DNA of 64,000 nucleotides from Pararge aegeria (GCF_905163445.1 NC_053199.1:10248001-10312000), one strand, 5' to 3'. Positions 46,723 through 55,197 are shown, counted from the first letter of the stretch. The notes: generated from the letters alone by a model not told the origin. Program-made: numbers and translations.

Positions 46723-47137
46723 CAGCTACTCATATATAAATGATTTACCAGACTATGTCAGTGAAACTTGTGACATTATACTGTTTGCAGATGATACATC
46801 TCTTATTTTTAAAACTGATAGCCGTCGGAAAATTAGACAGATTACTGACGTAGAAACAGCAAGACTTGTTTACGTTGGGTACTTTCATAGTGTGATGTCT
46901 TACGGGATCTTATTATGGGGCAAAGCTGCTGATATTCAAATTGCAGAAAAGAGCTGTACCTACAGTCAATATATAAACTTTAATCACGTTAATCCCTCCG
47001 TAAAAAATTTAAAGAAATAGGTATACTTACGGTAGCCTCACAACATATTTATAAAAATATAGTATTTGTAAGACAAAACATTACTCTATAGAAACGAAAA
47101 GTGGATATAAACAACCGCCTTACAAAAAAGTCATTTG
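46723..47137 (+). pseudogene. LINE ORF2 remnant, left part, split by LTR element
   Basis: The frame reads YINDLP, then FADDTS (the RT active-site box) and SYGILLWG, typical of Jockey/CR1-like non-LTR retrotransposons. An internal deletion joins the active-site block to the thumb region near 46840. Around 46985 the frame shifts and GILTVASQ-type sequence continues in another frame. The TTTG target of the Gypsy element ends this piece and the remnant resumes at 53458. It is non-functional. Confidence 0.75.
47134..47137. repeat. Target-site duplication, left (TTTG)
   Basis: TTTG directly before the 5' LTR, matched by TTTG directly after the 3' LTR. Four base pairs fits integration by many insect Gypsy elements. 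Taking out one element length plus one copy lets the LINE reading frame continue across the site. Confidence 0.85.
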
Positions 47138-47377
47138 TATAAGAAACTGTGTAAATTAGTTATAATAAATAACTTAATTATTCCCTAAATTATAATAATA
47201 TTGTATTTACTTGAATTTCAATACAGGATATTGTTTCAAGTACCTGTTCTATTTTTAAATATTATAGATATATTTTAATGGCTCTGTAAAAGTGATATTT
47301 AAGTGATAAACTTAATAATATGATTTATAAATATTATTTACACAATAACAATATACTTTAATGATTTGTAATGAAAT

Positions 47378-47411
47378 AGTAAGATTATTGACAGCTGTCA
47401 ATAATCTTACT
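47378..47411. promoter_or_regulatory. 34-bp perfect palindrome in U3, upstream of TATA box
   Basis: Two 17-bp arms meet with no spacer at CAGCTG (an E-box core), and symmetry ends exactly at the outer AGT/ACT. It lies 10 bp before TATAAAA. The same palindrome is intact in the 3' LTR at 53297-53330. A dimeric transcription-factor site is plausible but inferred. Confidence 0.6.
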
Positions 47412-47421
47412 CATTCAACGA

Positions 47422-47428
47422 TATAAAA
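47422..47428 (+). promoter_or_regulatory. TATA box of the LTR promoter
   Basis: TATAAAA followed by a GC-richer stretch. A start site would be expected about 25-30 bp downstream, near GGCATTAGTG (47451-47460). That defines U3 as upstream and R as starting near 47453; the exact site is inferred. Confidence 0.6.
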
Positions 47429-47534
47429 AGGCGGAGCTCGAATGTAAGGGGGCATTAGTGTTTCAAATTTGGAAGTGAAATAAACGTTTATTGCAAGCGT
47501 CGTTATTATCTTGTTCTGCCGTTATTTTCTAATA

Positions 47535-47552
47535 TCAGAAGAAGGGATTGTC
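47535..47552 (+). other. Candidate primer-binding site
   Basis: The bases directly after the 5' LTR read TCAGAAGAAGGGATTG. This resembles the complement of an animal tRNA-Leu 3' arm (TCAGAAGTGGGATT after TGGTG) but lacks the usual leading TGG and has a mismatch. Either the primer pairs inside the tRNA or another tRNA is used. The match is from memory of tRNA sequence, so it is tentative. Confidence 0.3.
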
Positions 47553-47577
47553 TGGACACAGCTCATAACAAATACAG

Positions 47578-47896
47578 GTAATGTTTTATTGTTATTTGTA
47601 TGATATAATTTTTATTATTATTATTATTATTTTTTTTTTTTTGTTGACAAAAATTAATGATATAGTTTTTGTAAAATGAATTATTTCCGACATGTTAAAA
47701 AGTTACAATAATAATGTGGAGTTATTTGATTTATGCTGTCATTTGAAATCTAATAAGACTATCTACCAATCAAACTATTTTTAAAATGTAATCAATAAAA
47801 CCTGCTTAGTCTACCGTTGGAAAATTAACAGCTTAGATTTAATAATCACATTACGTTTAAGTTCTATTTATGTCCACAAAATTGTCTTTCTTTCAG
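47578..47896 (+). other. Candidate 319-bp leader intron before gag
   Basis: A donor-like CAG/GTAATG at 47575-47583 and an acceptor-like TTGTCTTTCTTTCAG ending at 47896 bracket an AT-rich, T-rich segment with no coding potential. The acceptor is 2 bp before the start codon at 47899. Splicing would remove the whole segment between the primer-binding region and gag. It could shorten the leader or separate spliced mRNA from genomic RNA. Inferred from consensus only. Confidence 0.4.
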
Positions 47897-47898
47897 AC

Positions 47899-50800
47899 AT
47901 GAATATCGAAGCACATGGTGCATCTAAGTCGCGCTCGCGCAGCCCAATTTTGGGATTAAGAAATGGCCATACATCCCGGTCTGATCGCAGAGGACAAAGC
48001 CTCATCCTTCAACAGCACCAGTTGCCCACTGCACAGGGTGAACTAGGTTTTGATGTAAGGCAAAGCCGGCGACGCAGCCAGCGACGCAGCCGGACACGCA
48101 CCCGGGCACCCAGCCGACGACGCAGCCGGGCACCCAGCCGGCGATGCAGTGGGGCACCCAGCCGTGCACCCAGCCGTGCACCCAGCCGTGCACCCAGCCG
48201 TGCACCCAGCCGGCGATGCAGCCGGTCACGCAGTCGACAACGCAGCCGGTCACACAGCCATGCAACTCGCCGTACACGCTGCCAACCAGCCAGCCGGCAG
48301 TGCAGCAACACGTGTAATGACAGCCACCATTCGTCAGAGCATCGGGACCAACACAACTTAACACGTAAGCCAAACTCAAACGATAACGTAAATTTAAAAG
48401 AGGTGATGAATTTTTTGAATGATTTTATTAAATCAGGTCAAACTCAAAAATTACATTATGATAAAAATATAATCCCCGAATTTGACCCACTTATAAAAAG
48501 CCAAAAAATTGAAATATGGATATCCAAAGTTAATGAGTGTGCTAAAATATATAACTGGAATGATCAACAAACTGCCCATTTTGCACTTCCGCGTTTAGTA
48601 GGTCATGCTAAAAAATGGTATGAAGGGTTACAATCAATAAATCGTACTTGGATAGAATGGCAAGAATACCTTAAACGTGCTTTTCCTTCCGAAACTAATT
48701 ATGGTGCCCTTCTGTCAGAGATGTTAGACAGGCGTTTTAAGCCAGGAGATTCTTTAGATGAATATTATTATGATAAGATGGTGCTATTAAATGCATGCAA
48801 CATTTCGGACAAAAAGGCAGTAGACTGTATAATTTACGGACTAGACGATAGGACTCTTAAGGCTAGTGCATCCTCTGCTAGATTTAATCATCCTGAGGAC
48901 CTACTAGGTTTCTTAAAAGATATGTGTAGGGAACATACCAATAAAATTTATATTAATACTCAAAGTTCTTCACAAACTATCTATAAACCAATTACCTGCA
49001 GTAATTGCAAAAGAAGTGGGCACAGTTTTAGGCAGTGCAGATTACCAGTAGTCTGCAATAATTGCAAGGGAAACCACCTTAATCGTAACTGTACTGAACC
49101 AGTAATTAAATGTGAAAACTGCCACCGAAGAGGGCACAAAACTGAAGATTGCTATTTTAAACTTAACGCCAAGCCCCTTTCAATAAAACCGTTGAACGAT
49201 AGTCGATCTATGGCTATCACATCTGAAAATCATCCTAATAGTAAATTTTATAAAGATGCTTTTATAAACAATAATAGCGAAAAACTTATATGTTTCATAG
49301 ATTTTGGAAGCGATTGTAGTCTTATCCGAGAAAATATGCTACTGAAATATGGGTTGACGTTAGAAAAAGATGAAGTCCCTTTAATTAGAGGAGTAGGAGA
49401 GTTGGTTATCAAACCTATAGGTAAAACAAAGTTCGATTTAAGAATAGAATCAGTAGAAGCTTATATTACTGCATACGTTGTATCTTCTGAACAGTTGCAT
49501 GTTCCTATACTAATTGGGCAAAATTTTACAGAACTCCCACATGTCTTAGTCATAAAAACTAACCATGCTCTAACACTCATAAGCAGCGAAATACCATCAG
49601 AGTTGCCGAAAATAGAGCATGAGTTAAGTACCTCCGTTAAATTACTAATTTGTGACAATATTCTTGTTGATAAAACTGAGCTTATTCATTGCTACACTAA
49701 AGATGTTACTGAAGCTATTTTATTCGTCCCAGGTAGTTATCGCTTTTATGTGGGCACGGAATATTGGATTCAGGAAGGTATATATAGAGTGATTAATGGC
49801 AAAGTTTCAATTATAGTGATAACACCGTCATTAAATCTTGAATTTAAAAAAGATACACTATTAACTCGTGGCAAACTACTTGATACAATAGAGCCAAATA
49901 ATACCCAGTGTTGTTTACGTATTGAGACACAGTTTGAACCGATAGATAAGAAGGATATTGACATTAGCGCTGATCTGTCCCTTGTTGAATCTGAACAAGT
50001 CTATTGCTTGATACAAAAATTTAGAAGTGCATTTGCCCAAAATCTTTCAGAATTAGGATGCACAGACCTGACAGAAATGGACATAAAACTAACAGATCAT
50101 ACCCCAGTTGTTTATAGACCTTATAGATTAAGTTATAAGGAAAAAGAAACTGTACAAACCATGGTTGATGAACTTATTCAACATGACATTGTTGAGGAAT
50201 CAACATCGCCATATGCAAGTCCTATTATACTAGTCTCTAAGAAAACTGGAGGCCAACGTTTATGCGTTGACTACAGAGCTCTTAATAGAAAAACGGTTAA
50301 AGATCATTTCCCTCTTCCACTCATAGAAGACCAAATCGATCAATTAAGTGGTAGCCAATATTTCACAAGTTTGGATCTAGCAAGCGGTTATTACCAAATA
50401 CCTTTGAAATTAGATTGCAGATATTTGACGGCTTTTATCACACCTAACGGTTTGTACCAGTTCAAACGCATGCCTTTTGGTCTCGCCAATGCTCCATCAG
50501 AGTTTCAGAGAACTATTTCAAAAGCATTATCTTTAAATAGATCATCATTGGTTGGCTCTGGAAATGAAAGAACAAAGCCAGCGTTAGCTTATATGGATGA
50601 TTTAATTGTAGTATCTAAAGATTTTAAAGAGGGAATTAATAAGTTGGAGGCTACTCTAGAATTACTTACCAACGCCAAATTAACATTAAATATTAAAAAA
50701 TGCCATTTTTTTCAATCGAGTATTGACTATCTAGGCTATGAGATCAGCTCTGAAGGCATAAGACCTGGTAAGGCTAAAACAGAAGCTGTACGTAATTTTC

Positions 50801-52722
50801 CTTGCCCAACTAGTGTTCATGAAATAAGACAGTTTATAGGTTTAGCCAGCTATTTCCGAAAATTTATAAAAGATTTTGCCTTGATAGCCCAGCCTCTGAC
50901 TGATTTGACAAAGAAGAACCATCCATGGAAATGGGACGATAGTGAGAATAAAGCGTTTGAGATACTTAAAGCCCAATTAATTGATCGACCTATTTTGTCG
51001 TTGTACAATCCTAGATACATAACCGAATTACATTGTGATGCTAGTAAATTAGGACTTGCAGGAATACTCCTCCAAAAAGAGAAAGACGCTGATCCTCTAA
51101 AACCAATAGCTTATTATAGTCGAAAAACAACGCTAGACGAGCAGAAATTTCATGCTTATGATCTTGAAACTTTAGCAGTAATTGAGTCCCTAAAGAGGTT
51201 TCGCATTTATTTATTAGGACTTTCATTTACAATATTAACAGATTGTAACGCACTGAGGGCTACTTTCACAAAAAGGGACCTTTTACCACGAGTTGCGCGT
51301 TGGTGGCTACAATTACAAGAATACGATTGTAATATAATTTATAGACCAAATAATAAAATGGTTCACGTAGATGCTCTTAGTCGGAATCCTGTCCAGTCCA
51401 GTTGTAATGAAAAATCAAATACACCCCGTATTTTGGCTCTAACTCAAGAAGATTGGTTGTACAGTCTACAATTAACTGACCCTAAACTATGTCATATCCG
51501 TGAAGTTTTGTTAGATAGTAAATATAATGATTTAACAGATATTAAAGAAAATTTTCTTCTAAAAAATAATAAATTGTTTCGTAAAGTAAAAAATGAGTTA
51601 AAATGGGTTGTACCTAGGGATGCTAGATGGCAAATTTGTCAAAAGAATCACGATGAGATTGGTCATTTTTCTGTAGAGAAAACCCTCTCTAAAATAAAAA
51701 CGGACTTTTGGTTCCCCAAAATGAAAAAAATTGTAACTAAGTATGTAAAGGCGTGTATACATTGCGCGTACGGAAAGGAAGTATCTGGGAAAAAGGAAGG
51801 TTATTTACATCCTATCCCTAAAATAGATATCCCATTTCACACTGTTCATGTTGACCACCTAGGGCCTTTTGTGAAAAGTAAAAAAGGAAATCTGTATTTA
51901 CTAGTCATAGTTGACGGATTTACAAAATTTTGTATGCTTAAGCCCCTACGTAACTTGAAATCAAATCAAACTATAGCTGCACTTACTGATGTTTTTTCTG
52001 CATTTGGATTTCCTGCAAGATTAATTTCTGATAGAGGTTCAACTTTTACATCCAAAGAGTTTGAACTATTTTGCAACTCATCTTATATTAGGCACATATT
52101 GAATGCCGTGGCTTCACCCAGATCCAATGGACAGGTAGAACGTTACAATCGAACAGTATTAGACGCGTTAGGCTCTTATGCAGATAAACTGGGTGAAACT
52201 AAGTGGGATCAAACATTAGGTAAAATCCAATGGGGATTGAATAATACACTTAATAAAGGCATAGGTAAAACACCGTCTGAAGCTTTATTTGGTAGACTTT
52301 TAACACATAGTAGTGAAAATATGTTCAGTGAGATGTTTACAGACACACGAAACTCTACTCAGGATATAGATAAAATTAGATCCGAAATCAGTAGTCATAT
52401 AAATAAAGATCAAGAACAACAAAAGAAACGGTTTGATGTAGGAAGAAAAGAACCAAAAATTTACTCTGTAGGTGACTTGGTTAAAATTAAAAAGCAAATA
52501 AATTGTAATGAAGGAAAAAGTAGAAAGTTACTACCCGTTTATTCCGGACCGTATAAAATAACAAAAGTGTTAAATAACGATAGATACGAAATATCCAGTA
52601 TACCAGGTTTAAATTTAGGCAAGAAAGAATATAGCAATATATGGGCAGTAGATCAGATACAACCATGGATTAACACACTCATTGACTGCGACAATGATAG
52701 TACAGATAGTGAAGAAACTTAA
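47899..52722 (+). CDS. Fused Gag-Pol polyprotein, 1607 aa, Ty3/Gypsy type
   Basis: One uninterrupted frame, so no frameshift or stop separates Gag from Pol. Residues about 10-125 are Arg/Ser-rich with RAPS repeats. Residues about 165-350 resemble retrotransposon Gag capsid. Three zinc knuckles follow: C367-C370-H375-C380, C386-C389-H393-C398 (one residue short before the His) and C405-C408-H413-C418. The aspartic protease has D468-F469-G470 where D-S/T-G is usual. RT spans about 720-915, with SLDLASGY (D826) and YMDD at 898-901. RNase H carries D1047, E1090, D1115 and D1158. Integrase has H1251, H1256, C1286, C1289, then D1319, D1378 and E1414 with the standard 35-residue D-E gap, and a GPY module near 1550. 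There is no chromodomain or env. The start is the first ATG after the acceptor-like site; all catalytic residues appear intact. Confidence 0.97.
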   Translation: MNIEAHGASKSRSRSPILGLRNGHTSRSDRRGQSLILQQHQLPTAQGELGFDVRQSRRRSQRRSRTRTRAPSRRRSRAPSRRCSGAPSRAPSRAPSRAPSRAPSRRCSRSRSRQRSRSHSHATRRTRCQPASRQCSNTCNDSHHSSEHRDQHNLTRKPNSNDNVNLKEVMNFLNDFIKSGQTQKLHYDKNIIPEFDPLIKSQKIEIWISKVNECAKIYNWNDQQTAHFALPRLVGHAKKWYEGLQSINRTWIEWQEYLKRAFPSETNYGALLSEMLDRRFKPGDSLDEYYYDKMVLLNACNISDKKAVDCIIYGLDDRTLKASASSARFNHPEDLLGFLKDMCREHTNKIYINTQSSSQTIYKPITCSNCKRSGHSFRQCRLPVVCNNCKGNHLNRNCTEPVIKCENCHRRGHKTEDCYFKLNAKPLSIKPLNDSRSMAITSENHPNSKFYKDAFINNNSEKLICFIDFGSDCSLIRENMLLKYGLTLEKDEVPLIRGVGELVIKPIGKTKFDLRIESVEAYITAYVVSSEQLHVPILIGQNFTELPHVLVIKTNHALTLISSEIPSELPKIEHELSTSVKLLICDNILVDKTELIHCYTKDVTEAILFVPGSYRFYVGTEYWIQEGIYRVINGKVSIIVITPSLNLEFKKDTLLTRGKLLDTIEPNNTQCCLRIETQFEPIDKKDIDISADLSLVESEQVYCLIQKFRSAFAQNLSELGCTDLTEMDIKLTDHTPVVYRPYRLSYKEKETVQTMVDELIQHDIVEESTSPYASPIILVSKKTGGQRLCVDYRALNRKTVKDHFPLPLIEDQIDQLSGSQYFTSLDLASGYYQIPLKLDCRYLTAFITPNGLYQFKRMPFGLANAPSEFQRTISKALSLNRSSLVGSGNERTKPALAYMDDLIVVSKDFKEGINKLEATLELLTNAKLTLNIKKCHFFQSSIDYLGYEISSEGIRPGKAKTEAVRNFPCPTSVHEIRQFIGLASYFRKFIKDFALIAQPLTDLTKKNHPWKWDDSENKAFEILKAQLIDRPILSLYNPRYITELHCDASKLGLAGILLQKEKDADPLKPIAYYSRKTTLDEQKFHAYDLETLAVIESLKRFRIYLLGLSFTILTDCNALRATFTKRDLLPRVARWWLQLQEYDCNIIYRPNNKMVHVDALSRNPVQSSCNEKSNTPRILALTQEDWLYSLQLTDPKLCHIREVLLDSKYNDLTDIKENFLLKNNKLFRKVKNELKWVVPRDARWQICQKNHDEIGHFSVEKTLSKIKTDFWFPKMKKIVTKYVKACIHCAYGKEVSGKKEGYLHPIPKIDIPFHTVHVDHLGPFVKSKKGNLYLLVIVDGFTKFCMLKPLRNLKSNQTIAALTDVFSAFGFPARLISDRGSTFTSKEFELFCNSSYIRHILNAVASPRSNGQVERYNRTVLDALGSYADKLGETKWDQTLGKIQWGLNNTLNKGIGKTPSEALFGRLLTHSSENMFSEMFTDTRNSTQDIDKIRSEISSHINKDQEQQKKRFDVGRKEPKIYSVGDLVKIKKQINCNEGKSRKLLPVYSGPYKITKVLNNDRYEISSIPGLNLGKKEYSNIWAVDQIQPWINTLIDCDNDSTDSEET
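48154..48213 (+). repeat. Five tandem 12-bp units inside gag
   Basis: GCACCCAGCC recurs at 48154, 48166, 48178, 48190 and 48202. The 12-bp period keeps the frame and encodes a four-residue RAPS unit. It sits in the Arg/Ser-rich N-terminus and is a likely length-variable region. Long opposite-strand frames here are by-products of this repeat. Confidence 0.85.
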
Positions 52723-53056
52723 TCAAATTAATTAAAACTATTGCAAGTTTAAAGGAAATCCTAGGTATGAATTAAAAAAAAATATGATTGTTTTAATTAA
52801 TGAGCCTGAAGAAATTCCGGGCAGACTTGATATAAATATGTGAACGCCTGAAGAAGTTCCGGGCAGATTTAGAAGAATGTATAAGCCTGAAGATACGTAC
52901 CGGGCACTGTAAAACAGTGTTAATTATTTTTTTGAATAAATAGATGATTAAGATATAGATTATAAATTTGAATTTTGTGATTAAATTTAGTAGGATATAT
53001 TATGTTAGGGTAGAGTAGTTTGAGGACAAACTTTTTTTTTTGTCAGAATGGCCGAA
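52723..53056 (+). other. 3' untranslated segment with three phased stem-loops
   Basis: Between the pol stop and the 3' LTR. Three copies of a motif start at 52804, 52846 and 52885 (42 and 39 bp apart). Each has GCCTG and CGGGC arms that can pair (one G-U) around a 9-11 nt loop beginning AAGA. A separate hairpin, CACTGT-AAA-ACAGTG, lies at 52905-52919. Just before the LTR is GACAAA, a T-run and TTTGTC. I see no clean polypurine tract; TTTGAGGACAAA near 53020 is the nearest purine-rich stretch. No env-like frame is present. Confidence 0.6.
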
Positions 53057-53453
53057 TATAAGAAACTGTGTAAATTAGTTATAATAAATAACTTAATTAT
53101 TCCCTAAATTATAATAATATTGTATTTACTTGAATTTCAATACAGGATATTGTTTCAAGTACGTGTTCTATTTTTAAATATTATAGATATATTTTAATGG
53201 CTCTGTAAAAGTGATATTTAAGTGATAAACTTAATAATATGATTTATAAATATTATTTACACAATAACAATATACTTTAATGATTTGTAATGAAATAGTA
53301 AGATTATTGACAGCTGTCAATAATCTTACTCATTCAACGATATAAAAAGGCGGAGCTCGAATGTAAGGGGGCATTAGTGTTTCAAATTTGGAAGTGAAAT
53401 AAACGTTTATTGCAAGCGTCGTTATTATCTTGTTCTGCCGTTATTTTCTAATA
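53057..53453 (+). repeat. 3' long terminal repeat (LTR)
   Basis: Second 397-bp LTR, offset exactly 5919 bp from the first, with one visible substitution (G at 53163). It begins with TATAAG after GGCCGAA and ends with CTAATA, directly followed by the target duplication TTTG. Confidence 0.95.
53398..53403 (+). terminator. Polyadenylation signal in 3' LTR
   Basis: AATAAA about 56 bp before the LTR end, duplicated at 47479-47484 in the 5' LTR. It lies downstream of the TATA box, so in the genomic transcript it would fall in R or early U5. A T-rich stretch with TTGTTCTG follows, as expected for cleavage and polyadenylation. Confidence 0.55.
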
Positions 53454-53457
53454 TTTG
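53454..53457. repeat. Target-site duplication, right (TTTG)
   Basis: Matches the four bases before the 5' LTR. The sequence that follows resumes the interrupted LINE. Confidence 0.85.
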
Positions 53458-53700
53458 CAAAAGGGTTGAGTATATGCTTTTATAATATGATTCCCACGGT
53501 AATTTTGGACCTGCCAATGCATAAGTTTAAACACTGTTAAAACACATTTAATACATCGTGGTTACTATACTATTGATTAATTTCTTAACGATAAGGCTGC
53601 TTTGTAGCAAGCTCAGCTCTCATCTCTCACAACATGGTGAATTTAAAAGATTGTAAACTGTAAAATGATGTTGAAAAAGAGCAATCTGCTAAGTGCACAC
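53458..53700 (+). pseudogene. LINE ORF2 remnant, right part, after LTR element
   Basis: Continues the LINE interrupted at 47137, in frame across the restored target site, with the FYN..P and ILDLP block of the ORF2 C-terminus. It then runs into 3' sequence shared with family E (43067-43490 and 44616-44950, opposite strand). The join supports both the LINE call and the 4-bp target duplication. Confidence 0.75.
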
Positions 53701-53756
53701 AGGATTTAGTATATTGTCGGTCTAAAACCTGGGGAAGGTAATCTGAAGAAATCTTC

Positions 53757-54145
53757 GTTTATTCTTATTTTTTATTTTTATTTATTTGGTATCTATGACC
53801 CATCACTACACACTACACTATAACATATATAGAGTAATTAAAAACTAAACTAAATAAAAAAAAACTTACATTAGACATTAATATGCAATATAAAAAAAAA
53901 GTTACAAATTAAAATTACTGCGTCCAGGCAGCCCTACGTGGAGTTTAATATACAACTTGTAAATTGGAGTGTCGTATCGATTTATTAGTGCTTTTAGAAT
54001 GCCGTAACTGCTTACCCACGTTCTATTCATCAAGGATGCTATTTGTTTCCGTCTGATGGCAAAAAAGTCATCAGTATGAGCCCTCGCGAACATTTCTGAT
54101 GCACTACAATAACGGGGTAAGCCCAACAGCATTCTGAAATCATTA
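53757..54145 (-). pseudogene. LINE ORF2 C-terminal fragment, minus strand
   Basis: The minus-strand frame 54132-53902 reads LPRYCSASEMFARAHTDDF, then RKQIASLMNRTW and RYDTPI, a block I know from the end of lepidopteran LINE ORF2 proteins. It ends in a stop, followed by AT-rich 3' sequence and an A-rich tail (T-rich on the plus strand, near 53760-53790). Confidence 0.65.
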
Positions 54146-54149
54146 TTTT

Positions 54150-54890
54150 ACTGAACTCGTAGGGCGTTTAGCGATGCCTGTGTATAGTTGTATTTTTTTA
54201 CAGCCACACATAAGAACACAATACAGAAGTAACACAATTTAAGTAGTTGACTCAGTCTCACACTCATTGAATTTCGCCGTTTAAAATGTTGAACCTCGAA
54301 ATATTCTACAATACGACCGCTGCGTCCCAAATTTTAAAACAATACCCCACAAAGCCAATATTGAATTTAAATCTAATTCGTTTTCCATATCCAGACGTCA
54401 GCCCGGCATTGTCCACGGAATATCGGATAAATGAATACGAAAGCAACCCAAATGAAATAACACCGATTCCGAACGGAGTCCCTAAAGAATTGAACCACTC
54501 ATTTTACGCTCCAATCATTGGACAGCTCTGGGGATAACTGCAAAATTAAATCATGAAAAATAAAATACGCAGAACAAGAGAAAAGACGAATATACTTGTG
54601 AAATTAGTATTATCAAAGTTGACCTAGAACAAGTATTTATTCAGGTTCTAGAGGTGGTCTTATATTTTATTCTTAAGATCTGTTTTAAAAATCAGTGATA
54701 CTTACTTATTTAAACTCTAAACGAAATTAAAGACTTCCTTTCTTTCCTATTTTCCTATTTGCTTTTTATGAAACCTTATTCGATCTTCTTTCAAGTAGCG
54801 TTAGTACAACGAATTGATATAATTCCTTATATAAATATAGCTTATGGAAGTGACATGAAAGTATAGTCTTGAAACGATAACCCCCTCCTC
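54150..54890. other. Unassigned sequence with one 83-codon frame
   Basis: The plus-strand frame 54286-54537 (starts MLNLEIFYNTTAASQILKQ, ends GQLWG) is not from any repeat seen here. Composition looks protein-like, but there is no family match from memory and no splice or promoter context. It follows a minus-strand LINE end and could lie in it. Confidence 0.35.
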
Positions 54891-54894
54891 CTCC

Positions 54895-55018
54895 GTAGCC
54901 ATTCACTCTTGACAGTGGTCGTGGTTGACGATGGTACATTTTCTTTGGCTACAGCAGCCCCCGCGATGCGCCTCCACTTGTTACGATCTTCAGCTTTTCT
55001 GGAACATTGGACTATGGA
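54895..55018 (-). pseudogene. RTE-like LINE ORF2 C-terminal scrap
   Basis: The minus strand reads CSRKAEDRNKWRR then IAGAAVA, matching the 'DR..WR' C-terminal motif of RTE-type ORF2. Short and isolated. Confidence 0.5.
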
Positions 55019-55024
55019 GGTTTG

Positions 55025-55142
55025 AATGAATGAATGAATACACTTTTATTGTACACCAAAGAAACAAAAAGTAGTTACAAAGATATGAATACAATCAAGA
55101 GAGTACAATTTGGTGGCCTTATCGCTACATAGCGATTTTGGA
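55025..55142 (-). repeat. Family G: LINE 3' tail, GAAT-tailed
   Basis: Reversed: GAATGAATGAATACACTTTT, ATTGTACACCAAAGAAAC and TGGTGGCCTTATCGCTACAT. Confidence 0.6.
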
Positions 55143-55197
55143 GGTTTGTGTGAAACGATACACTGGAGTCCAAAAAAATATAACGTAACAAATAATA

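Larger units (their letters stand above)
47138..47534 (+). repeat. 5' long terminal repeat (LTR)
   Basis: This 397-bp copy matches the 3' LTR at every position I compared except one: C at 47244 against G at 53163. Boundaries are set by where similarity stops, by the flanking TTTG duplication, and by the imperfect terminal inverted repeat TATAAG/CTAATA. From 5' to 3' it holds an AT-rich U3, a 34-bp perfect palindrome, a TATA box, a likely start-site region around 47450 and AATAAA at 47479. Confidence 0.95.
47138..53453 (+). mobile_element. Complete Ty3/Gypsy-type LTR retrotransposon
   Basis: The 6316-bp element has two 397-bp LTRs, an untranslated leader, one fused gag-pol frame and a short 3' untranslated segment. 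It is flanked by a 4-bp direct repeat TTTG. The domain order protease, RT, RNase H, integrase is diagnostic of Ty3/Gypsy (Metaviridae) rather than Copia. No env-like frame follows pol: only 334 bp separate the stop codon from the 3' LTR. The intact frame and nearly identical LTRs suggest a recent insertion that may still be mobile. LTR ends are TATAAG and CTAATA, not TG/CA. I cannot place it in a named clade from sequence alone. It sits in the same orientation inside a LINE remnant. Confidence 0.96.

Noticed and set aside
48002..48379. Long minus-strand and second plus-strand frames over the gag N-terminus
   Set aside because: They arise from the 12-bp repeat read in other frames; the gag-pol frame is the real one.
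52723..53056. Possible env gene downstream of pol
   Set aside because: Only 334 bp, stop-rich in all frames, with structured repeats instead.
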